Assembly: GCA_047629355.1 (NCBI GenBank)
Contig: JBLHWU010000204.1
Span: forward strand, 1-11,053
DNA from: CAYUNA01 sp047629355
GTDB lineage: Bacteria > Bacteroidota > Bacteroidia > Chitinophagales > Saprospiraceae
Direction of reading: 5' to 3'
Length of the DNA stretch: 11,053 bases
Shown piece after piece: positions 6,371-11,053 of the stretch. The notes under the pieces were generated by a model. That model did no database searches, was not told the origin of the DNA, and saw nothing but the letters and a program-made list of their open reading frames with translations. Both the position numbers and the translations under genes were made by a program. Within the stretch, counting starts at the first letter, position 1; each line of letters begins with the position of its first letter.

Positions 6371-6403
6371 AAAACATGGTGATTTTCAAAATCACCATGT
6401 TTT
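6371..6403. terminator. Perfect 16-bp hairpin between surE and the membrane protein gene
   Basis: AAAACATGGTGATTTT (6371-6386) and AAAATCACCATGTTTT (6388-6403) are perfect inverted copies with one base between them (in RNA the loop would open to several bases). The arm ends in T4 in both directions. It probably acts as a terminator or an RNA stabiliser between the two genes. Confidence 0.6.
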
Positions 6404-6410
6404 AAACTAA

Positions 6411-6437
6411 AAAAAATGGAAGCTAAAAAAGTTAGCT
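6411..6437 (-). terminator. Terminator of surE
   Basis: The hairpin AGCTAA-AAAAG-TTAGCT (6421-6437) lies 14 bp past the surE stop. Read on the minus strand, it is followed by TCCA and a run of T residues. Stem length is modest (6 bp), but the position and T-tract fit an intrinsic terminator. Confidence 0.6.
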
Positions 6438-6450
6438 ACATTACTTATTT

Positions 6451-7227
6451 TTAAAGGTTTTCCAAAGGTTTTAAACCCTCTAACGCTTCATACTTCGTCA
6501 AATCATGCCCAGCAGGCACAACCGAAATATAGCCATTATCCAACGCCCACATATCGGTGTCTTCCTTGCGGTCTTCATTGCTAAATTCACCAGCGAGCCA
6601 GTAATACGGACGTCCATGCGGGTCTTTGCCTTCCACATATTTTTCATTCCAAGAAGCATCGGCTTGACGGCAAATTTTAAAACCTTTCAATTCATTGGTT
6701 TTTAAATTTGGAATATTGACATTCAATAAATTAGCCGATTCAGGCATACCGTTTTCTAAAACATGCTTAACCAATTTTAATAAAAATGGCTTACACGAAT
6801 CAAAATCCGCATCCCAGGCAAAATCCAATAACGAAAACCCAATAGAAGGAACGCCCTCAACGGAAGCTTCCATTGCTGCCGACATCGTGCCGCTATACAA
6901 GATGTTAATGGAAGCATTTGAGCCATGATTGATACCAGATAAACAGAGATTTGCCGTGCGTCCTCCGAGCGCGACAAATTTACCTAATTTCACGCAGTCC
7001 ACGGGGGTACCCGAACATTCATAAGCTTTGATATCCTCGCCGAAAGTTTTGACAGGTTTCAATCGCAAAGGTTTAGATAGGGTAATCGCGTGTCCTTGTC
7101 CTGATTGTGGAGAATCTGGGGCAACAACGACAACTTCGCCAAGTTGTGATGCAATATCGACCAAGGCACGGATGCCTGGTGCGGTAATGCCGTCATCATT
7201 GGTAACTAAGATAAGTGGTTTTTTCAT
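6451..7227 (-). CDS. surE: 5'/3'-nucleotidase SurE
   Basis: This 258-residue SurE-family phosphatase hydrolyses nucleoside 5'- and 3'-monophosphates (and short polyphosphates in some species) with a divalent metal in the cytoplasm. All metal and active-site signatures are present. TNDDGITAPG (9-18) supplies Asp11 and Asp12, PDSPQSGQGHAIT (37-49) supplies Ser42, and SGINHGSN (97-104) supplies Asn100. SGTPVDCVKLG (72-82) and YSGTMSAAMEA are also standard. Length is normal, and ATG at 7227 begins directly with the first strand of the fold. It is divergent from hemH across 152 bp that hold promoter-like elements for both genes. It is followed by two hairpins, so it is probably a single-gene transcript. 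Confidence 0.96.
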   Translation of the reverse strand: MKKPLILVTNDDGITAPGIRALVDIASQLGEVVVVAPDSPQSGQGHAITLSKPLRLKPVKTFGEDIKAYECSGTPVDCVKLGKFVALGGRTANLCLSGINHGSNASINILYSGTMSAAMEASVEGVPSIGFSLLDFAWDADFDSCKPFLLKLVKHVLENGMPESANLLNVNIPNLKTNELKGFKICRQADASWNEKYVEGKDPHGRPYYWLAGEFSNEDRKEDTDMWALDNGYISVVPAGHDLTKYEALEGLKPLENL

Positions 7228-7270
7228 CGGTGATATTTTTGTGAAATTTATGCTATTTTTTTCAAGGGCG

Positions 7271-7304
7271 CAAAATTATGAAAATGATTTGACCAAAAGG
7301 GCAA
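7271..7304 (-). promoter_or_regulatory. Candidate Bacteroidota-type promoter of surE
   Basis: On the minus strand TAATTTTG (7271-7278) fits the TAnnTTTG -7 element exactly. A TTG lies 23 bp upstream (complement of 7302-7304), within the accepted 17-23 bp spacing. Transcription would begin about 35-40 bp before the surE ATG. This is pattern matching only. Confidence 0.4.
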
Positions 7305-7322
7305 GAATTTGAACCACCTTTG
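7289..7322 (+). promoter_or_regulatory. Candidate promoter of hemH
   Basis: TTG (7289-7291) is followed after 23 bp by CACCTTTG (7315-7322), one base short of the TAnnTTTG -7 consensus. It is about 55 bp upstream of the hemH ATG and interleaves with the divergent surE promoter candidate. Confidence 0.3.
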
Positions 7323-7379
7323 CAGAATCTTGTTCTAATCCTTCAAAACAGGAAATAAAATTGAAAAGAAATTTAATCT

Positions 7380-8405
7380 ATGAGTAATTTTGGAAAAAAA
7401 GGCGTTTTATTAGTTAATTTGGGAACACCAGATGCTCCAACTGTAAGTGCCGTACGAAAGTATTTGAAGCAATTTTTGTTAGACCCTAGGGTAATTGATT
7501 ATCCATGGATAGCGCGACAAATTTTGATTCGAGGTATTATTTTACCGTTTCGGTCACGAAGTTCGGCGAAATTGTACAAGCGATTGTGGGAAGAAAAAGG
7601 GTCGCCGTTGAAATTTCATGGCTATAAAGTAGCGGAAGAATTGCAAAAAATGATGGGCGACGAATACCATGTTGAGTTGGCGATGCGTTACCAAACGCCA
7701 TCAATTGACGGGGCAATAGATAAAATGATGAAAGCTGGCGTGTCAGAAATTGTCGTTTTTCCAATGTTTCCCCAATATGCAAGTGCCTCGACGGGGTCGG
7801 CACACGAGGAAGTGATGCGGGTGATATCGACTTATAAGAATATTCCACCGATGAAAATTATCAATTCGTTTTATGATAATCCACAGATGTTGGATGTGAT
7901 TGTTGAAAATTCTAAACCATTTAATTTCGATGATTACGACCACATTATTTTTAGTTATCACGGGATTCCTAAACGGCATTTACGGAACTCGGATATTTCT
8001 TGTAAATATTGCCAAAAGGTCGATAATTGCTGTGGAAAATTGTCGAAAGTGAACCAATTTTGCTACTCAGCGCAGAGTTATGCGACTACTCGTGCCTTGG
8101 TCGAGCGGCTAAAATTGCCAGCAGACCGTTATACCACTTCTTTCCAGTCTCGATTGGGGCGTGAAGAGTGGACGACCCCCTATACCATTGATGTTATTGA
8201 AGGTTTGGCAGAAAAAGGTGCGAAGAAATTATTGGTTTTTAGCCCAGCTTTTGTCGCTGATTGTTTGGAAACAACGGTCGAGATAAAATTTGAATATCAG
8301 GAGGATTTTGAAAAAGCCGGTGGAGAACATATTGATTTGGTGCCGAGTTTGAATGATAATCCGAAGTGGATTGAAGCGATTCGAGATATGGTATTGGAGG
8401 CTTAG
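7380..8405 (+). CDS. hemH: Ferrochelatase
   Basis: This 341-residue ferrochelatase inserts Fe(II) into protoporphyrin IX (or into coproporphyrin III in the alternative pathway) to finish heme synthesis. The N-terminus has KGVLLVNLGTPDAP (7-20). FPMFPQYASASTGSA (126-140) is the conserved porphyrin-side motif. SYHGIPKRH (192-200) holds catalytic His194, and FVADCLETTVEI (291-302) holds the acidic partner Glu297. Length and order are normal. A cysteine cluster follows the catalytic His: C208-K-Y-C211, C217-C218 and C228, in a loop that Bacteroidota ferrochelatases often have and that could hold metal or a [2Fe-2S] cluster; that last point is inference. ATG 7380 follows an A-rich leader (GAAAAGAAATTT) without a true Shine-Dalgarno. 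It is divergent from surE. Beyond the stop, only a weak AT-only hairpin (8425-8446) precedes the cloverleaf region. Confidence 0.96.
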   Translation: MSNFGKKGVLLVNLGTPDAPTVSAVRKYLKQFLLDPRVIDYPWIARQILIRGIILPFRSRSSAKLYKRLWEEKGSPLKFHGYKVAEELQKMMGDEYHVELAMRYQTPSIDGAIDKMMKAGVSEIVVFPMFPQYASASTGSAHEEVMRVISTYKNIPPMKIINSFYDNPQMLDVIVENSKPFNFDDYDHIIFSYHGIPKRHLRNSDISCKYCQKVDNCCGKLSKVNQFCYSAQSYATTRALVERLKLPADRYTTSFQSRLGREEWTTPYTIDVIEGLAEKGAKKLLVFSPAFVADCLETTVEIKFEYQEDFEKAGGEHIDLVPSLNDNPKWIEAIRDMVLEA

Positions 8406-8463
8406 CGGGTTGCCTTTTATTGGAAAAATTAAAGGTCAATAATTTTATTTGTCTGATGTGTTT

Positions 8464-8614
8464 TGACAAAGGGAGCTTGAGAGGCAAAATCCAGTTGCAA
8501 ACCAGATTCTGCCTCTCAAGAACACACCGCGCGTTGCCGCAGGTAGCGCGGAAGGAGCATTCGGAAAAGGAAATGGTTTTAAAACTATTTCTCTTCTGAA
8601 GTCCCCCTTTGTCA
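8464..8614. ncRNA. Predicted four-way-junction (cloverleaf-like) structured element
   Basis: A closing stem of 10 bp, TGACAAAGGG (8464-8473) with CCCTTTGTCA (8605-8614), encloses three consecutive hairpins. Hairpin A is CTTGAGAGGCAAAATC (8476-8491) with 8505-8520, 15 of 16 paired. Hairpin B is CCGCGC (8527-8532) with GCGCGG (8546-8551), perfect. Hairpin C is a 22-bp near-palindrome GAAATGGTTT/TAAAACTATTTC centred at 8580. Together they make a 151-nt multi-branched fold about 60 bp after the hemH stop. It could be a structured RNA, the 3' end of the hemH mRNA, or a mobile palindromic element. No known RNA family was recognised, and the type assigned here is a hypothesis. Confidence 0.4.
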
Positions 8615-8917
8615 TTCTAACCAAATGGAATTATTTAGAACCAAAAGAATATTTGGAAATGTTGATGTAGAAAGGTGTCTTTCATTAGAATATTTGAAAA
8701 ATATGAAAGAAACAGCAGTTATGTTTTAAGTTTAACTTGAATTTAAGTTTGGTTTTTGTTGGTTTGTTTAAAATATAAGTAGTTTGGAATAAATTTTAAT
8801 AAAATTTTTATTAATAAAAACTTGCATCTAATATAAAATGCTCTTAACTTTGGTTCATAGTATTATTTTAAAACCCGCAACTTTTTAAAATAGCATTAAA
8901 AATAAAGTTCTTTGAAT
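8615..8917. other. AT-rich spacer without a defensible gene
   Basis: This stretch includes a 34-codon frame from ATG 8625 to TAA 8727-8729 (MELFRTKRIFGNVDVERCLS...) that resembles nothing recognised and has no SD. The rest, about 8740-8900, is extremely AT-rich with small A/T palindromes (for example TAATAAA/TTTATTA near 8797-8813). No RNA gene was seen. Confidence 0.5.
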
Positions 8918-9086
8918 ACTGTCATTTTGCAAATTAACCTGCGCAGTCGTCCTGACTCGCAAATCTGAATTTCTTAACATTTTTCATCTATCCTTCAATT
9001 TTAAAGAGCGTTAATTATCTTTTTCAAAATTCGTTGATTTGTTTCTTCTGGAATTCCAAAGTCGATATTCCTCTCAAAATGACAGT
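8918..9086. repeat. GTCATTTT-ended palindromic element (169 bp)
   Basis: The ends ACTGTCATTTTG (8918-8929) and CAAAATGACAGT (9075-9086) are perfect 12-bp inverted copies. Within the arms, CAAATC/GATTTG (8960-8965 / 9036-9041) and GAATTT/AAATTC (8967-8972 / 9027-9032) are concentric with them, so the whole element folds on one axis with diverged arms. Intergenic palindromes beginning GTCATTY and ending RAATGAC are, from general familiarity, widespread in Bacteroidota. I assign it to that type without a search. Confidence 0.65.
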
Positions 9087-9510
9087 TGAATGCAATAAAT
9101 AGGATTTTTGGAAACAAAGCCTATCTTCTGAGTTACTCGAATTTAACGGCGAACCAATTTATTTTACGACTGTTTTTAAGTCAAAAAAATAAATTTCGAT
9201 AGTTGCTTTTAAATCTTCATTAATACCTCAGTAAAGTAATTTTACGACTGTTTCCACGTTAATTTAAAAAAAGTTGCACAAAACTTTAAAATATGAGTCC
9301 ACCATACCAGAAAAAGCAGAAAATTGTAATTCAATTTCCTGCGCCTAAATCAAATGGTAATTATTTGAAATAAATTCGTTTCCTACGGTGCGCGCCGTCA
9401 ATTTTAGCCTTGACCATCCGCACAATTTTGCTTGCAAAAAAAATAGCGAAACTGCTTACGTCATCCTGTATGTGGAGGCGAGTAGTTCAAAGTTTTAAAT
9501 GATTATTCTA
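9087..9510. other. Gene-free stretch with a 14-bp direct repeat
   Basis: No coding frame stands out. TTTTACGACTGTTT occurs twice, at 9162-9175 and 9240-9253, 78 bp apart. A GC-rich near-palindrome, ACGGTGCGCGCCGT (9385-9398), stands out from AT-rich surroundings. No promoter for the terminator-side neighbour could be identified. Confidence 0.5.
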
Positions 9511-9550
9511 TCAAAAAAGCCGAACAACGTTTGTTGTTCGGCTTTTTTGA
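9511..9550. terminator. Strong bidirectional intrinsic terminator
   Basis: TCAAAAAAGCCGAACAAC (9511-9528) pairs perfectly over 18 bp with 9533-9550 around loop GTTT. A6 and T6 ends give a T-tract in both directions. It lies 56 bp past the stop of the head-GIN gene on the minus strand and would terminate that transcript. It would also stop anything reading rightward out of the gene-free region. Confidence 0.92.
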
Positions 9551-9605
9551 TTTTTAAAATTACTCGAAATTTTCGTGTGTCGTGTACCAAAAACTTTTCG
9601 CCGTC

Positions 9606-10289
9606 TTAAATCCGCTTAACCGTCCCCGTCAAAAAATCGCTAATTTTAGTATCTTCTGGCTGCCCTTTATATTCCACTCGACCACCAGTATTGGCTTTTG
9701 CTTCGATGCGTTTTTTTGCAACAACTTCTGCCTCGCCGCCGGTATTGGAAGTCACATAAGTATAATCACATTCCAAATTAAATGCTTCACAAATGCCACC
9801 CGAAGAAGTACGTACATCCATAGATTTGGTCGAGCCTTTGATTTCCAATTGACTGCCTTCTGAAACAACAATCTCCAAATCATCCACCTCGACATTGACA
9901 TACATTTCCGCGCCACTGTTGAGTCTGATTTGCAATCGACTGGTGGTGATTGTGCCGCTACATTCGACTTCTGCGCCTGCATAAGCTTTGATTCTGTTGA
10001 TTTTTTTAAAAGTTACGACTACTTTGACACCACGATCTTGACTTTTGATTAAGGACTTTAACAAGTTGATTTTCAAAATCCCTTCGTTGACGTGTATTTT
10101 AATATCTTGCTCATCATGACCATTTGCATAGACCTGGACTTCGCTGGTTTCCCCTTGTTGTAAAACAACCTCAACGTCGCCAGAAGCGATAATTTCATCA
10201 AATTTGCTAAGGTCTAAAACTTTTTGCGCATTTACTGAAAAAGCAAAAATAGTCAATGTGACGATGATTAAATTTTGGAATGATTTCAT
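9606..10289 (-). CDS. Secreted head-GIN domain protein (DUF2807)
   Basis: This 227-residue protein starts with a signal peptide, MKSFQNLIIVTLTIFAFSVNA, with likely cleavage after Ala21. The remainder is a repetitive beta-rich domain of the DUF2807 / 'putative auto-transporter adhesin, head GIN domain' type. It begins FDEIIASGDVEVVLQQGE (30-47), followed by repeated strands in which short polar turns recur: YAGAEVEC (103-110), LNSGAEMYV (123-131), SEGSQLEI (143-150), SSGGICEA (162-169), SNTGGEAEV (181-189) and ANTGGRVEYKG (199-209). This ladder suggests a beta-helix-like fold. It is presumably periplasmic or at the cell surface; the family has no settled biochemical role, and the adhesin name is inherited from annotation. 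Length is usual. It is a single gene closed by the strong terminator at 9511-9550. Confidence 0.9.
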   Translation of the reverse strand: MKSFQNLIIVTLTIFAFSVNAQKVLDLSKFDEIIASGDVEVVLQQGETSEVQVYANGHDEQDIKIHVNEGILKINLLKSLIKSQDRGVKVVVTFKKINRIKAYAGAEVECSGTITTSRLQIRLNSGAEMYVNVEVDDLEIVVSEGSQLEIKGSTKSMDVRTSSGGICEAFNLECDYTYVTSNTGGEAEVVAKKRIEAKANTGGRVEYKGQPEDTKISDFLTGTVKRI

Positions 10290-10319
10290 GATTTTTATTT
10301 TTTTAGATTAAGAAATAGG

Positions 10320-10338
10320 CATCTACAATTGTAAGATG
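10320..10338. promoter_or_regulatory. Palindrome upstream of the head-GIN gene (possible operator)
   Basis: CATCT-ACAATTGT-AAGATG is symmetric apart from one extra base, around an 8-bp perfect core. It is 31 bp before the start codon of the minus-strand head-GIN gene, where an operator or the 5' mRNA end would lie. On the minus strand TACAATTG is one base off a TAnnTTTG -7 element. Confidence 0.35.
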
Positions 10339-10383
10339 TACCTAACGAAGGATGTCCCCTATTTTATTGTAAAAAAAAATAAA

Positions 10384-10454
10384 TAGTGCAGGACTTTAGA
10401 TTCATAGTGCAATGAGGGTATTGGTTATTCATAAGGAATTGTTTGACTAGTGCA
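10384..10454. promoter_or_regulatory. Three TAGTGCA boxes upstream of the head-GIN gene
   Basis: The heptamer TAGTGCA occurs at 10384-10390, 10405-10411 and 10448-10454, all in the same direction, with start-to-start spacing of 21 and 43 bp (two and about four helical turns). This is the spacing expected for repeated protein-binding sites on one face of the DNA. Chance is not excluded. Confidence 0.3.
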
Positions 10455-10529
10455 ACAAGCCTTAAATAATTATCTACTTAATTTGATATTTGTAATTCTT
10501 TAAGATTTTATAGCTTCAAAAAAAAGTGC

Positions 10530-10641
10530 GGGGTTGTGTGAAAAGTCAATTTATATTTAAGATTATATTTTTTATTTTATGTAATTAGCTGATTTTTAGT
10601 TTATTAAACTTGTCACTTAAACCGACTTTTTACACAACCCC
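10530..10641. mobile_element. MITE-like element with 18-bp terminal inverted repeats
   Basis: GGGGTTGTGTGAAAAGTC (10530-10547) and GACTTTTTACACAACCCC (10624-10641) are inverted copies at 17 of 18 positions around a 76-bp AT-rich core with no gene. One further C/G pair extends the ends. GC-rich termini around an AT-rich non-coding core are typical of a miniature inverted-repeat transposable element. No clear target-site duplication is visible, and the parent transposon was not identified. Immediately beyond, GGGGTTGT recurs at 10646-10653 and pairs with the end of the right repeat. Confidence 0.6.
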
Positions 10642-10653
10642 GGGTGGGGTTGT
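10634..10653. repeat. GC-rich 8-bp hairpin at the right end of the MITE-like element
   Basis: ACAACCCC-GGGT-GGGGTTGT is a perfect inverted repeat. Its right arm is a third copy of the terminal-repeat octamer, which could be a second element's end abutting the first. Confidence 0.6.
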
Positions 10654-10724
10654 TGAGGGTTAAAACGGTTTTTATTTTAGATAGACAAATAGCTATTTAG
10701 TGTCTGTCAGAAAACAGGGTAAAG

Positions 10725-10824
10725 AATCAAAAATAGACTAAAAGTAATACTTTAGACTGCTTGACAAGTTACCATTTTTCAAGTCAAGTGAACCGAAAGG
10801 TCAAAACGGGTTCTATTTTTGATT
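10725..10824. repeat. Imperfect palindrome (100 bp)
   Basis: The outer arms AATCAAAAATAGA (10725-10737) and TCTATTTTTGATT (10812-10824) match 13 of 13. The tip arms CTTGAC (10760-10765) and GTCAAG (10783-10788) are concentric with them, and the sequence between pairs loosely. There is no coding content. A smaller palindrome AAATAGCTATTT lies just outside, at 10687-10698. Confidence 0.6.
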
Positions 10825-10915
10825 TTTTGCCTACATCTGCGTTAATTTTCGTGATTTTGGACGTATTTCTTCTGTATTCGACTGCCCAAAACCAAATTAT
10901 TGTCATTTTGCTATA

Positions 10916-10950
10916 AAAACTTAATCTGTGCATAATTGCACACAAGTTTT
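10916..10950 (-). terminator. Terminator of the gene at the right edge
   Basis: AAAACTT (10916-10922) pairs with AAGTTTT (10944-10950), enclosing the perfect TGTGCA-TAAT-TGCACA hairpin (10927-10942), with a few bulged bases between the stems. Read on the minus strand it ends in T5 (10915-10919 complement) directly after the stop codon at 10949-10951, which overlaps the hairpin. Confidence 0.6.
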
Positions 10951-11053
10951 ATCCTGTCTTTTTAAAAGCTCGACGAGCTTGTTGAAGGCTCGTAATTTTT
11001 TTAACGGCTTGTTCTTGCTGCTTCTCTTTTTCTATTTGTATCAACAGATTGCC
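10949..11053 (-). CDS. 3' end of an unidentified gene, cut by the window edge
   Basis: The minus strand is open from the edge to a TAA at 10949-10951 and gives the last 34 residues of a protein. They begin GNLLIQIEKEKQQEQAVKKI, rich in Lys, Gln and Glu, and end LQQARRAFKKTG. This looks like a charged, helical, possibly coiled-coil C-terminus. Coding is supported by codon-like composition, unlike the non-coding DNA beside it, and by a terminator hairpin just after the stop. The family cannot be named from this piece. Confidence 0.55.
   Translation of the reverse strand, partial: GNLLIQIEKEKQQEQAVKKITSLQQARRAFKKTG

Noticed and set aside
8425..8446. AT-only hairpin after hemH as its terminator
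   Set aside because: AAAATTA/TAATTTT has no G:C pair and no clear T-tract; it is too weak to call.
8625..8729. 34-residue plus-strand frame (MELFRTKRIFG...) after hemH
   Set aside because: No Shine-Dalgarno, no recognised family and too short to separate from chance. A small protein cannot be excluded, but I cannot support it.
9582..9863. 93-codon plus-strand frame opposite the head-GIN gene
   Set aside because: Antisense shadow of a well-supported gene with a signal peptide and family motifs.

Overview
The window looks like Bacteroidota chromosome. The DNA is AT-rich, starts carry only weak Shine-Dalgarno sequences, TAnnTTTG-type promoter elements can be seen, and the gene set includes a head-GIN domain secreted protein, a lipoprotein-type formylglycine-generating enzyme and an EAD11-like fragment. 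A Saprospiria-like member would fit, but that is inference. Genes are well spaced and most lie on the minus strand. A large share of the window is non-coding and unusually rich in inverted repeats.

Region by region: a terminator hairpin at the left edge is followed by very AT-rich DNA holding two broken plus-strand genes. The first is a small effector-associated-domain-like gene with two frameshifts (145-563). The second is an FR47-like GNAT acetyltransferase broken in its acetyl-CoA loop (689-1373). It converges end to end with an intact exported formylglycine-generating enzyme (1375-2538, minus). Upstream of that enzyme are five perfect 21-bp repeats plus related hairpins (about 2550-2846). 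A 1.1-kb stretch with no gene (2860-3960) then holds four separate long imperfect palindromes.

The central block is housekeeping: rlmI (3966-5165, minus), a RimJ/RimL-type acetyltransferase (5348-5887, minus), a three-helix membrane protein (6036-6344, minus), surE (6451-7227, minus) and, divergent from surE, hemH (7380-8405, plus). RlmI methylates 23S rRNA, SurE is a 5'/3'-nucleotidase and HemH makes protoheme. These genes do not form one pathway. They are mostly separate transcription units, several closed by clear hairpins.

After hemH, 1.2 kb without a gene holds a predicted four-way-junction (cloverleaf-like) structure (8464-8614), a GTCATTTT-ended palindrome (8918-9086) and a textbook bidirectional terminator (9511-9550). 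Next is a secreted head-GIN (DUF2807) protein (9606-10289, minus) with a palindrome and three TAGTGCA boxes upstream. The last 650 bp hold a MITE-like element with 18-bp terminal inverted repeats (10530-10641), a further palindrome (10725-10824), and the 3' end of an unidentified minus-strand gene (10949-11053) with its own terminator.

No complete undescribed multi-gene system is visible. The least explained signals are the dense non-coding palindromes, above all the cloverleaf after hemH and the four-palindrome array upstream of the FGE gene.
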